The translations under genes and the position numbers were made by a program. The notes beneath the pieces were generated by a model that was not told the DNA's origin, did not search any database, and saw only the letters and a list, made by a program, of their open reading frames with translations. Positions 30,385 through 38,215 of a DNA stretch of 38,282 bases are shown piece after piece; within the stretch, counting starts at the first letter, position 1, and every line of letters begins with the position of its first letter. Source of the stretch: Oscillospiraceae bacterium Zagget6 (GTDB lineage Bacteria; Bacillota; Clostridia; Oscillospirales; Oscillospiraceae); contig MSHH01000036.1 of the NCBI GenBank assembly GCA_001941075.1, forward strand, positions 1-38,282, in the 5' to 3' direction.

Positions 30385-30951
30385 TTATAACTTCATAAAC
30401 AATCTGGAAAATTGTGCAATAACAACTTCCTTGTCCAGCGGCTTATTGTGACTGATCCACCACCGCCCGCAGTAAACCATGGCACCGGTATAAGTGACTG
30501 CCAGCATATTGGCTTCTGTCGGCAGTGAGACTCCTCGTGCCTGATCCTCATTCATATGTGAGCGAAGATCAGCTTCAATTTGTTCACTCATTAAATCCAG
30601 AAGGGTGTGCAAGGCGCTGCTGTCAAGAATTTTGCTGACAAACTGTTCATTTTGATCTAAAAAGTTAAGGAAATATCGAAAGACACCAGCATAGTAGCTC
30701 CAAGGTTTTTCCTCATCATAGCTGATTTGATTGTCCTCTCTGGCAGTCCGCTGCATTTCTTTTACCATGAATGTAAACAGTTCCCTTTTGTCTCCAAAGT
30801 GCTTGTAGAAGGTGGCCTTCCTGGTTTCCGCCCGGTCGCACAATTCAGTGACTGTGATGTCATCAAAACTTTTCTCACACAGCAGATCATATAATGACCT
30901 CAGCAACGCCTTATAGGTCTTTTGCACACGCAAGTCGAGTTTCTTTTCCAT
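30385..30951 (-). CDS. TetR/AcrR-family regulator divergent from oleate hydratase
   Basis: 188 residues from the ATG at 30951, GGAGGG upstream; the frame to 31071 overlaps the oleate hydratase promoter. The N-terminal HTH reads DDITVTELCDRAETRKATFY followed by KHFGDKRELF, the TetR signature with recognition helix. The C-terminal ligand domain resembles the TetR_C_8-like (DhaS) group, with LDQNEQFVSKILDSSALHTL. It is transcribed away from oleate hydratase across 142 bases holding two AGTCAATTA motifs in opposite orientation, so it probably represses that gene and senses fatty acids or related lipids. Confidence 0.88.
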   Translation of the reverse strand: MEKKLDLRVQKTYKALLRSLYDLLCEKSFDDITVTELCDRAETRKATFYKHFGDKRELFTFMVKEMQRTAREDNQISYDEEKPWSYYAGVFRYFLNFLDQNEQFVSKILDSSALHTLLDLMSEQIEADLRSHMNEDQARGVSLPTEANMLAVTYTGAMVYCGRWWISHNKPLDKEVVIAQFSRLFMKL

Positions 30952-30987
30952 ATTGCCCTCCAATTCGGAACATATCAGGCGGGTTTG

Positions 30988-31001
30988 GTCAGTTAATTGA
31001 C
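30988..31001. promoter_or_regulatory. Candidate TetR operator
   Basis: GTCAGTTAATTGAC is an imperfect palindrome. AGTCAATTA recurs in opposite orientation at 31066-31074, after the start of the oleate hydratase transcript. Two such sites flanking the promoter fit TetR control. Confidence 0.5.
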
Positions 31002-31021
31002 TAATCCGCCTTTTTTGTACG

Positions 31022-31050
31022 TTGCGTTCTATTTCCGCCATGATTATACT
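31022..31050 (+). promoter_or_regulatory. Promoter of oleate hydratase
   Basis: TTGCGT (31022-31027), a 17-base spacer and TATACT (31045-31050). The transcript would start near 31057, followed by TGGAGGTG before the ATG at 31094. Confidence 0.68.
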
Positions 31051-31093
31051 AGATAACGTAACGAAAGTCAATTAGTTTTCTGGAGGTGCTTTT

Positions 31094-32848
31094 ATGAAAC
31101 AATTTGACAATGTACGTGCTCACAAACCTGAAGGAATCGAAAACCGCAACGCATACATCATTGGCGGAGGCATTGCCGGTCTTGCCAGCGCTGTCTTTCT
31201 CATTGATGACTGCTATGTCCCCGGCGAGAACGTGACGATCTATGACCAACTCCCAGTGATGGGCGGTTCTATGGATGGCGTTAAGATCAGCGAGGGCAAA
31301 TACCTCTGTCGGGGGGAGCGGGAACTGGAGCCGTACATGGAATGCCTTTGGTATCTGGGCAACAAGATCCCGTCCCTCTATACGGAAGGACGAACCATCA
31401 CAGAGGAAACAGTGGACGTAAACAAGGCTGACCGTATTGACGCGAAGGCACGAATCATCTGGAAGCAGGGTCAGGTTTGGGATGGCATTAGCAAATTCAA
31501 GATGAGTCCCGCCCTGGCGCAGAAAATGATGCAGATGATCGCCATGCCAGAGGAGGAAATGGATGGGCTGACCATCGAGGGTTTCTTTGGGAATACCTTT
31601 GAGGAATTCAAGATGAACCCCACTTGGCAGTGCTTCCATACGATGCTGGCATTCAAGGACTATCACTCCATGATCGAGATGAAGCGGTATATGATTCGCT
31701 TTATCCAGTTCCAGCCCCGAATGGAACACCTTGACGGTATTCTGCACACCAAGTATAACGAGTTCGATTCTTTGATCGACCCGATCCTTCGCTGGCTTCA
31801 GGAAAAGGGCGTACAGTTTGTTTGCGATACGGTGATCACTGACCTGGTTATGGATGCCGATTGCAACACAGTGACAAAAATCGTTGGCCTGACGAAGGGC
31901 CAGGAATTCACGGTTCCGGTTGCGGAAACCGATATGGTGATTTCCACCCTTGGCTCTATGACCCAGAACTCCACCTTTGGCGACAACACACACCCGGCTG
32001 AAATCAACCGCAGCCCGGAGAAGGGCTTCTTCAGCGTGTGGGAAAAGCTGGCGGCAAGAAATGCGAAGTTTGGCCACCCGGAGAAGTTTGTCACAACTGT
32101 AGATAAGAGCAAGTGGATGACTGCGTTTGTCACAGTCAAGGGGTACAAACAATTCTGCGCGGCCATTCGGGAGAGGTATGGCTATCCTAAGGACTGCGTG
32201 ACCGGTGCAATCTCCATTCTGGATTCCTCCTGGGATATTTCCTTCGTTCTCTACGACAAATATTTTGCAGAGCAGGCAGAGGACGAGGATATTTTGTGGT
32301 TCGATGGCCTGTGGGGTGAGCGAACCGGCGATTACATTAAAAAGCCGATGGCAGACTGCACCGGTGAGGAGGTCATGCAGGAATTCCTGTATCATCTCGG
32401 AATGTTAGACCAGTATGACGAACTGATGAAGCACTGCTATGTGTCTCTGTCGATGATGCCCTACATCACCAGCCAGTTCATGCCACGGAACAGCAAGGGA
32501 GATCGGCCTCGTGTCATTCCCGAAGGCAGCAAGAATTATGCTTTTATCGGGCAGTATGTGGAGCTCGATGGCGATGTGGTGTTTACTGTGGAAACCAGCG
32601 TCCGCACCGCTATGATGGCTGCCTACGGGCTGACTGGCATCGACCGCAAGGTGCTGCCGCTATATCAGGGACAGTATGACATTCGCTGGCTGGTCATGTG
32701 CCTGAAGAAAATGCTGGAAACCGATGAAATCAAGTTGAAGGATCTGCCACCCATCAATCCAATTACCATCAAGAAGGAAATGCAGGGGATGCTGGACTTC
32801 ATCAATTCGACGCCCACACTGAGTTGGGATGATAACACTTTGTACTGA
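31094..32848 (+). CDS. ohyA: Oleate hydratase (myosin-cross-reactive antigen family)
   Basis: 584 residues, the full family length. FAD-binding GGGIAGL at residues 24-30 is followed by VTIYDQLPVMGGSMDG and the family signature CRGERELEPYMECLW. FAD-dependent oleate hydratases add water to the cis-9 bond of oleic acid to give 10-hydroxystearic acid, a detoxification of free unsaturated fatty acids in Gram-positive bacteria. No signal peptide; it works at the inner face of the membrane. It is transcribed with a Cytidylate_kin2-type gene 20 bases downstream and controlled by the divergent TetR gene. No truncation is seen. Confidence 0.96.
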   Translation: MKQFDNVRAHKPEGIENRNAYIIGGGIAGLASAVFLIDDCYVPGENVTIYDQLPVMGGSMDGVKISEGKYLCRGERELEPYMECLWYLGNKIPSLYTEGRTITEETVDVNKADRIDAKARIIWKQGQVWDGISKFKMSPALAQKMMQMIAMPEEEMDGLTIEGFFGNTFEEFKMNPTWQCFHTMLAFKDYHSMIEMKRYMIRFIQFQPRMEHLDGILHTKYNEFDSLIDPILRWLQEKGVQFVCDTVITDLVMDADCNTVTKIVGLTKGQEFTVPVAETDMVISTLGSMTQNSTFGDNTHPAEINRSPEKGFFSVWEKLAARNAKFGHPEKFVTTVDKSKWMTAFVTVKGYKQFCAAIRERYGYPKDCVTGAISILDSSWDISFVLYDKYFAEQAEDEDILWFDGLWGERTGDYIKKPMADCTGEEVMQEFLYHLGMLDQYDELMKHCYVSLSMMPYITSQFMPRNSKGDRPRVIPEGSKNYAFIGQYVELDGDVVFTVETSVRTAMMAAYGLTGIDRKVLPLYQGQYDIRWLVMCLKKMLETDEIKLKDLPPINPITIKKEMQGMLDFINSTPTLSWDDNTLY

Positions 32849-32868
32849 AAAACAGGAGGTATTGACTT

Positions 32869-33444
32869 ATGATTGTTTGTATTGGAAAGTCCTGCGGCAG
32901 CGGAGGTCACGAGATTGGCGAATTGCTGGCCAAACAGCTGGGTTACGCCTATTATGACCAGAAAACGCTGGAGAGCGCCGCCAGCCGGGAAATTTTCGAG
33001 AACACGCCCGCTGAGAAGGATACGCTCTATGCACAGAGCAGTGAAGATGTGCTCAGTGAAATCGGAGAAGCTTATGAAGCGGGACGGACACAGTTCCTGG
33101 CGAAAAACAGCGTGGTTCTCCAGGCCGCTGCCAACGGAAACTGCGTGATCGACATGAATTGCGCAGACTACGTTTTGAGGGAAGCTAGTCTGGAGTATAT
33201 CAGCATTTTTATTACCGCACCCTTTGAGGACAGAGTAGAGCGCAAGAAGGAAGAATTGGGTAAAGATTCGGTACAGACCATGACCTTTATCAAGAAGGAG
33301 AACCTGCGGCGGGAGCATTATTACAACTATATTACCGGCGGCAGCTGGGGCGAGCCTTCCAATTATGACATCTGCGTCAACAGCACGGCCAGGGGCATCG
33401 AAAAGACCGCAGAGATGATCTGCGGTATGGTCGAAAAACTGTAA
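32869..33444 (+). CDS. Cytidylate kinase-like P-loop protein (Cytidylate_kin2 family)
   Basis: 191 residues, AGGAGG ten bases before the ATG. The N-terminus IVCIGKSCGSGGHEIGELLA has the family loop GSGGHEI in place of the classical GSGKG(S/T), so the Walker Lys is missing at the usual place and the kinase activity is doubtful. RVERKKEELGKDSVQTMTFI and ENLRREHYYNYITGGSWGEP resemble the lid region of nucleotide kinases. It follows oleate hydratase in one operon. A paralogue lies at 35243. The real substrate is unknown. Confidence 0.85.
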   Translation: MIVCIGKSCGSGGHEIGELLAKQLGYAYYDQKTLESAASREIFENTPAEKDTLYAQSSEDVLSEIGEAYEAGRTQFLAKNSVVLQAAANGNCVIDMNCADYVLREASLEYISIFITAPFEDRVERKKEELGKDSVQTMTFIKKENLRREHYYNYITGGSWGEPSNYDICVNSTARGIEKTAEMICGMVEKL

Positions 33445-33459
33445 GAAAATCAACGCACC

Positions 33460-33496
33460 CCTCAGGCTCCGTTATCTGTAAGGGCGGAGTCTGAGG
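33460..33496 (+). terminator. Hairpin after the oleate hydratase operon
   Basis: CCTCAGGCTCCG (33460-33471) pairs with CGGAGTCTGAGG (33485-33496) with one mismatch. No T run follows directly; the next hairpin at 33510 provides the stronger stop. Confidence 0.5.
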
Positions 33497-33509
33497 CACA
33501 GAAAGTCAA

Positions 33510-33550
33510 AAATACAGGTATTTCACAAATCTCGTGCAATACCTGTATTT
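33510..33550. terminator. Bidirectional rho-independent terminator
   Basis: AAATACAGGTATT (33510-33522) and its inverse (33538-33550), 13 base pairs, with A and T runs on both sides. It separates the convergent oleate hydratase operon and second TetR gene. Confidence 0.85.
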
Positions 33551-33587
33551 TTAGTTCATAAGCATATTCGTTAAAATTCGGAGTATA

Positions 33588-34172
33588 TCAATCTGTCAGA
33601 TTTGCTGCCGTCCGCAATGCATTCGGAATCGCGGAATAGAGGATAATGGAGGTGTACTTCATAATCTTCTTTCGATCATAATTTTCGGGATGATCTACCC
33701 TCTCCAAAACGGAACCTGCAAAAGCCTCTGCATAAATACTACAGATAAATTCCTTAAAGTCGTTAGGAACAGACAAATTTTGCGCCTGTTCCGTCTCGTC
33801 TACAAAAGCACGCACAACGGAGATAAAATCGCAATAGAAAAACCGCTTCAGCTCATTTTGCCCAAGGGAGTGGTAAACGTTTCGGATAAACTGGGCGTTT
33901 TCGTCCACATAATCCAAAACAAAAGACACCGCTTCCTCATATTCTGCCAGCAAGTCATAATGCTTGACGACCTCTATGGCCTCCTGCTCCAGAGTCCAGC
34001 GCAGAAGCGCATAAATGTCCCCAAAATGATAATAGAAGGTTTTACGATTGATATCGCAGTCAGTTATGATGTCACTGACTGTAATTTTGGCAAACGGCTT
34101 TTGGCAGGCCAGTTTTTTCATGGAAGACGCCATGGCCTGTTTTGTCCGTAACGTCGCTTCTTTGTGTTTCAT
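33588..34172 (-). CDS. TetR/AcrR-family regulator divergent from the MMPL operon
   Basis: 194 residues from the ATG at 34172, with GGAGGG seven bases upstream. HTH: FAKITVSDIITDCDINRKTF then YYHFGDIYALLRW. The C-terminal part (YVDENAQFIRNVYHSLGQNE) is again of the TetR_C_8 / DhaS-like group, as in the first TetR gene. It is divergent from the calcium-loop protein, kinase-like and transporter genes. Repeated TTGTCCG motifs overlap both promoters, suggesting that it represses the operon and itself. Confidence 0.88.
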   Translation of the reverse strand: MKHKEATLRTKQAMASSMKKLACQKPFAKITVSDIITDCDINRKTFYYHFGDIYALLRWTLEQEAIEVVKHYDLLAEYEEAVSFVLDYVDENAQFIRNVYHSLGQNELKRFFYCDFISVVRAFVDETEQAQNLSVPNDFKEFICSIYAEAFAGSVLERVDHPENYDRKKIMKYTSIILYSAIPNALRTAANLTD

Positions 34173-34194
34173 AGCGCATCCCTCCAGTAAATTT

Positions 34195-34223
34195 AGTATA
34201 TAAGTGTCCGGCATTTCTGTCTA
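34195..34223 (-). promoter_or_regulatory. Promoter of the second TetR gene
   Basis: Minus strand TAGACA (34223-34218), a 17-base spacer and TATACT (34200-34195). A CGGACAC motif lies in the spacer. Confidence 0.7.
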
Positions 34224-34339
34224 TGGGCAAATCCCCAACATTTGTCCGGCAAAATTTGAAGTCAAATAACAGAAAGGACATTTGACCGTCAATTTGCCCT
34301 GATTTGTCCGTAATCACACATTTCGAGGGGAATTGTCCG
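34204..34339. repeat. Four TTGTCCG direct repeats, candidate TetR operators
   Basis: GTGTCCG at 34204-34210, TTGTCCG at 34242-34248, 34304-34310 and 34333-34339, plus inverse AAGGACA at 34275. The second is part of TTTGTCCGGCAAA, a near-palindrome. The first lies in the TetR promoter spacer and the last touches the -35 box of the operon promoter. Confidence 0.65.
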
Positions 34340-34368
34340 TTGGATGAACTGCACCTGATCATTATACT
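34340..34368 (+). promoter_or_regulatory. Promoter of the MMPL operon
   Basis: TTGGAT (34340-34345), a 17-base spacer and TATACT (34363-34368), leaving a leader of about 50 bases before the ATG at 34425. Confidence 0.68.
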
Positions 34369-34424
34369 AAAGTCTGGATACGGAAGCAGTATCAAATACT
34401 TTATCTTTGCAGGAGGCTTTTACA

Positions 34425-34868
34425 ATGGGTACACTGAGGAAAATGAAAATGAAGCTGCGGATGGACAAGGATTTGCATAAGACACTGGTGCGCAGCGCAC
34501 GGAATGAAATTCTGATTGATCTGGATGGGGATCGTGAGGCGGATGTGGCATTGCTGGACACCACCGGGGACGGTGACATCGATACGCTGGCAATGGATTT
34601 GACCGGCGATGGGGAATTCAACCTGTACTTCACGGATACCGACCATAATGGCATCCCTGACATGGTTTTGTTGGACAGCACCGGTGCTGGCGACATTGAG
34701 TTTCTTGCCATCGGTCAGGAAGTAGAAGATGCAATGATAGTCGCTGCTGGAACGGTTTTGCGCATGATGGCAGCTGAGGAATACGCCGTCCAGCTATTAG
34801 ATGAGGCGCTGGATGATTTGGAGAAGGATGTACGACTGGCCCGCAAGAATTTGAAGCCGCTGAAATAG
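34425..34868 (+). CDS. Protein with five 13-residue calcium-loop-like repeats
   Basis: 147 residues, AGGAGG eight bases before the ATG. After a basic N-terminus (TLRKMKMKLRMDKDLHKTLV) come five repeats of exactly 13 residues starting at Asp32, 45, 58, 71 and 84, with pattern D-x-(T/D)-G-D-G-x-x-D and a hydrophobic end. For example DTTGDGDIDTLAM. The loops look like EF-hand, dockerin or thrombospondin type-3 calcium sites. The C-terminal third is helical and ends basic (VRLARKNLKPLK). There is no signal peptide, so it seems intracellular, which is unusual for such repeats. First gene of the operon; I know no function. Confidence 0.85.
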   Translation: MGTLRKMKMKLRMDKDLHKTLVRSARNEILIDLDGDREADVALLDTTGDGDIDTLAMDLTGDGEFNLYFTDTDHNGIPDMVLLDSTGAGDIEFLAIGQEVEDAMIVAAGTVLRMMAAEEYAVQLLDEALDDLEKDVRLARKNLKPLK

Positions 34869-34925
34869 CTGACTTACCGGCGCTCTGTGACAACTGGAGG
34901 ATAGTTGAGGATTGGAGGCGGCAAT

Positions 34926-35246
34926 ATGACACTGCACAGCTACGAGGTTGTTCTGAATACTCCTTTGGGAAAACGGAAAGGAACTTTGGAGCTTACGATT
35001 GAGAACGGGAAGATAGATGGAATTCTTGTTCTGTTTCAAAACCAGGAAGCAGTAAACGGTGAGATCGATGAGAACGGACACTGCACCTTACGGGGAAGGT
35101 TCTGCACGCTTATGAACAAATTTTATTACGAGGCAGAGGGCTTCATCCAGGAAAACGGCCTGCAACTGACTCTCTGCGGCGGAAAGAGTATTTTTCAAAT
35201 GGAAGGCCATGCCCTTTCACAGCGGGAAACGGAGGCGTCAAGATGA
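34926..35246 (+). CDS. Small beta-rich protein, unknown function
   Basis: 106 residues from the ATG at 34926, GGAGG seven bases upstream. The sequence alternates hydrophobic and polar residues (HSYEVVLNTPLGKRKGTLEL, then GKIDGILVLFQN), suggesting an all-beta fold, possibly lipocalin- or SRPBCC-like ligand binding, but no family is recognised. No signal peptide. The stop overlaps the start of the next gene (ATGA), so it is made together with the kinase-like protein. Confidence 0.75.
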   Translation: MTLHSYEVVLNTPLGKRKGTLELTIENGKIDGILVLFQNQEAVNGEIDENGHCTLRGRFCTLMNKFYYEAEGFIQENGLQLTLCGGKSIFQMEGHALSQRETEASR

Positions 35247-35920
35247 ATATTTGCATTGGCAGAGAATTCGGCAGTGGCGGACATGAAATCAGCGCCTATC
35301 TGGCAGAGCATATGGATTTGCCTCTTTATGATGAGGAGTTTATAGATCAGGCTTTGGTCAGCAGTGGCTTGAGCATCCTGGAAATCCAGCGAGTGAATGA
35401 GCAGGAGGAGAATCCCTTCCTCCATCGTGTGTGGTACGACTTCCCGGATCGGAACCTGCGGGGACTTTCCTCTCATCAAATCACCGCAAAGCAGCAATCT
35501 GAATTTATTTTGGAGGCAGCCGGACAAGGGGATTGTATTTTCGTGGGGCGCTGCGCTGATCACATCCTGAAACAGGCCGGTATTCCACGGGTCAGCATCT
35601 TTGTCAGTGCTCCTTTTGAAGACCGGGTTTGCCGCAAGGTCAGACTACTGGGGCAGGACAAAGACACAGTGACCTCTTTGGTCAGGAAAAAAGACTACCA
35701 ACGCCGGAAGTATTACAACATCCAAACCGGTCTATCCTGGGGGATTCCCAGCAGTTATGACCTGTGCGTCAATAGCTCCACGCTGGGCATCCCGAAAACC
35801 GCCGCCACCATCCTGCTCTTCCTGGAAAGCAGGATGGGAGCGCAGCGGACGTGCCGAATGACGGCGGAAGGCATCGCCCAGGATGTACCGCTAGACGGCA
35901 AGGGAAGGACGGGTACCTAA
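35243..35920 (+). CDS. Second cytidylate kinase-like P-loop protein (Cytidylate_kin2 family)
   Basis: 225 residues. NICIGREFGSGGHEISAYLA opens the protein, with the same GSGGHEI loop as the paralogue at 32869 and without the Walker Lys. It also shares VSIFVSAPFEDRVCRK, RKKDYQRRKYYNIQTGLSWG and YDLCVNSSTLGI with it, showing common descent. The C-terminus has a 30-residue extension (RTCRMTAEGIAQ onward). It overlaps the upstream gene by ATGA and ends one base before the transporter ATG, so it is tightly co-expressed with an MMPL pump. Role unknown. Confidence 0.85.
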   Translation: MNICIGREFGSGGHEISAYLAEHMDLPLYDEEFIDQALVSSGLSILEIQRVNEQEENPFLHRVWYDFPDRNLRGLSSHQITAKQQSEFILEAAGQGDCIFVGRCADHILKQAGIPRVSIFVSAPFEDRVCRKVRLLGQDKDTVTSLVRKKDYQRRKYYNIQTGLSWGIPSSYDLCVNSSTLGIPKTAATILLFLESRMGAQRTCRMTAEGIAQDVPLDGKGRTGT

Positions 35921-35921
35921 G

Positions 35922-37997
35922 ATGAGGACATTTTATCAGGTAGTGGTTAAATACCGTCATCCCATCCTGGTGTTATTCGTTTTGCTGGCTTTCTGTGGAG
36001 CAATTCTTTCCCAAATGGTGGATGTCAATTATGATATGAAGGACTACCTACCGGAGAGTTCTCCCTCCACCGTATCTCTGGAAGTAATGCAGTCCGAGTT
36101 TGACGGTGGCATTCCCAATGCCCGTGTTATGGTAAAAGACGTGTCTATCGCCCAGGCGCTGGAATACAAGGAGATGCTTTTGGGCTGTAAAGGTGTCACA
36201 GATGTTACCTGGCTGGATGATGCCATTGACATTCTGGAGCCGCTGGAGTTGGCAGATGCGGACACTGTTGAAACCTATTACAAGGACGGCGCCGCCCTGT
36301 TCAGCGTCACCATTGACGATGATTTCCGGGTTGAGGCAGTAGATGCCATTCGATCGGTTATCGGGAACGATAACGCTATGGACGGAGATGCTGTCTCCAC
36401 GGCGCTGGCCACCACAGGCACCGTTACTGAAATCCCAAAGATCGTGGTATTTGCAGTTCTGTTTGTTCTCCTGGTACTTCTGCTGACCACTACCTCCTTC
36501 GCGGAGCCGTTTATTATCCTGATCGGTTTGGGGGTAGCTATCCTTATCAATTCAGGTACAAACCTGTTCTTCGGGGAAATCTCTTTTGTGACAAATGCAG
36601 CCGGAGCCATTTTACAGCTTGCTGTTTCTCTGGACTATTCTGTATTCCTGCTCCATCGCTTTGACGAGTGTCTCCAGGAAAACGACAACCGGCAGGACGC
36701 AATGGTGGAGGCCCTCTGCAAATCCACATCTTCCATATCGTCCAGTGGGCTGACCACAGTAATCGGCTTCCTGGCTTTGGTGTTTATGCAGTTCCAAATC
36801 GGCCCGGATTTGGGGCTGGTGCTGGCAAAGGGTGTGGCCATCAGTTTGATTACGGTATTTCTTTTTATGCCCGCATTGATCCTCAGCACCCACAAATGGA
36901 TCGAACGAACCAGTCATCGGAGCTTTATGCCGAGTTTTTACGGCTTTGGCCACTTTATTTGTAAAGTCATGCTGCCTATGGTTTGTGTGTTTTCCATTCT
37001 TGTCGTGCCCAGCTATCTTGCCTCCAACAAGAACGACTTTTATTACGGCTCTGCTTATATCTACGGAACAGACACCCAATACGGCCAGGATGTCGAAGCA
37101 ATCGAATCGATTTTTGGAAAGAGTGACACCTATGTGGTTCTGGTTCCTGTTGGAGACACAGCGGCAGAGCAGGAATTGTCCGATGCGCTCCATGAATTGA
37201 GCCAAGTCAAGAGCATTATTTCTTATGTGGACACCGTTGGAGCAGAAATTCCTATGGAATATTTGAATGAATCCATCGTAGAACAACTCGTTTCCGACCA
37301 CTATAGCCGTTTTGTCATCACTGTGGAGGTTGATTCCGAAGGCGCAGAAACCTTTGCCCTGGTAGAAAGCATCCGGGAGATTTTAGACACCCTCTATCCA
37401 GAGGAAAATTATCTGGCAGGCACCGGCGTCAGTTCTTATGATCTGATGGATACCATTACGGCAGACACTGTCAAAGTCAATTCCATTGCGATTGCTGCCG
37501 TGTTTATGGTTCTGCTGTTGTCCATGAAGTCTATCACACTGCCGATCATTCTGGTACTCAGTATCGAAACTGCTATCTGGATCAATTTGGCGCTGCCATA
37601 TTTCGTTGGGTATACTGTTCACTATATCGCTTACTTGATCATCAGCTCTATTCAGTTGGGGGCAACCGTTGATTATGCGATCCTCTTCACGGACCGTTAT
37701 ATGGAGCATCGGCAGACAATGGACAAAAAATCGGCGATTCAGGAGACGATCCCCAATGTTACGGTCTCTGTTTTGACTTCCGGGTCTGTATTGGCTGTGG
37801 TGGGATTTTTGCTAGGCGGTGTCTCTACAAACGGCATTCTGCGGCAGTTGGGCAAGTTTTTGGGCGCAGGGAGCTTGCTGTCTATGTCCATCGTGCTATT
37901 TGTTTTGCCTGGGCTGCTCTATCTATTGGATGGCATGATCAGGCACACAACTTTACATACAGATCACCATAGATCATTACCGGAGGTAAGACGATGA
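35922..37997 (+). CDS. MMPL/RND-family transporter
   Basis: 691 residues with about 12 membrane segments in two halves, each with one membrane helix, an outer loop domain and five helices. Family markers are SLDYSVFLLHRFDE near residue 232 and ATVDYAILFTDRYMEH near 584, where the Asp-Tyr pair carries the proton relay. MMPL proteins export lipids, fatty acids or hydrophobic drugs using the proton gradient. The outer domain after residue 30 begins VDVNYDMKDYLPESSPST, usual for this group. Control by a TetR regulator is typical. The final GGTAAGACGATG gives a four-base overlap with the next gene. Confidence 0.93.
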   Translation: MRTFYQVVVKYRHPILVLFVLLAFCGAILSQMVDVNYDMKDYLPESSPSTVSLEVMQSEFDGGIPNARVMVKDVSIAQALEYKEMLLGCKGVTDVTWLDDAIDILEPLELADADTVETYYKDGAALFSVTIDDDFRVEAVDAIRSVIGNDNAMDGDAVSTALATTGTVTEIPKIVVFAVLFVLLVLLLTTTSFAEPFIILIGLGVAILINSGTNLFFGEISFVTNAAGAILQLAVSLDYSVFLLHRFDECLQENDNRQDAMVEALCKSTSSISSSGLTTVIGFLALVFMQFQIGPDLGLVLAKGVAISLITVFLFMPALILSTHKWIERTSHRSFMPSFYGFGHFICKVMLPMVCVFSILVVPSYLASNKNDFYYGSAYIYGTDTQYGQDVEAIESIFGKSDTYVVLVPVGDTAAEQELSDALHELSQVKSIISYVDTVGAEIPMEYLNESIVEQLVSDHYSRFVITVEVDSEGAETFALVESIREILDTLYPEENYLAGTGVSSYDLMDTITADTVKVNSIAIAAVFMVLLLSMKSITLPIILVLSIETAIWINLALPYFVGYTVHYIAYLIISSIQLGATVDYAILFTDRYMEHRQTMDKKSAIQETIPNVTVSVLTSGSVLAVVGFLLGGVSTNGILRQLGKFLGAGSLLSMSIVLFVLPGLLYLLDGMIRHTTLHTDHHRSLPEVRR

Positions 37998-38215
37998 AGA
38001 ATACAAAAAGAATCGGTTCACTGCTTTTGGCCGTCCTGCTTATGCTTGGCATGACGATCCCCGTTTATGCAGCAGATATGCAGAAGGAACCTTCTGAAAA
38101 AGAGGAGAATGTTTACATTACACTGAGCGCAGATGGCATCGTCAAGGACATCTATGTTGTTAACAGAGCAAAGACAATTAAAATTCTAAAGAGGTGTGGT
38201 AAGATAGGCTTATGA
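37994..38215 (+). CDS. Secreted protein, probably truncated partner of the MMPL pump
   Basis: 73 residues. A clear signal peptide (KNTKRIGSLLLAVLLMLGMT then IPVYAADMQ) is followed by EENVYITLSADGIVKDIYVV. From memory, that phrase is typical of the first part of long exported proteins often encoded next to MMPL genes in Clostridia. After YVVN the frame goes to a short basic tail (RAKTIKILKRCGKIGL) and stops. The base composition also becomes more AT-rich, so an insertion or deletion near 38160 has probably cut the gene. The start overlaps the transporter stop. Confidence 0.7.
   Translation: MKNTKRIGSLLLAVLLMLGMTIPVYAADMQKEPSEKEENVYITLSADGIVKDIYVVNRAKTIKILKRCGKIGL

Noticed and set aside
31049-32395. 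448-codon minus-strand frame opposite oleate hydratase
   Set aside because: Antisense shadow of a well-recognised enzyme gene.
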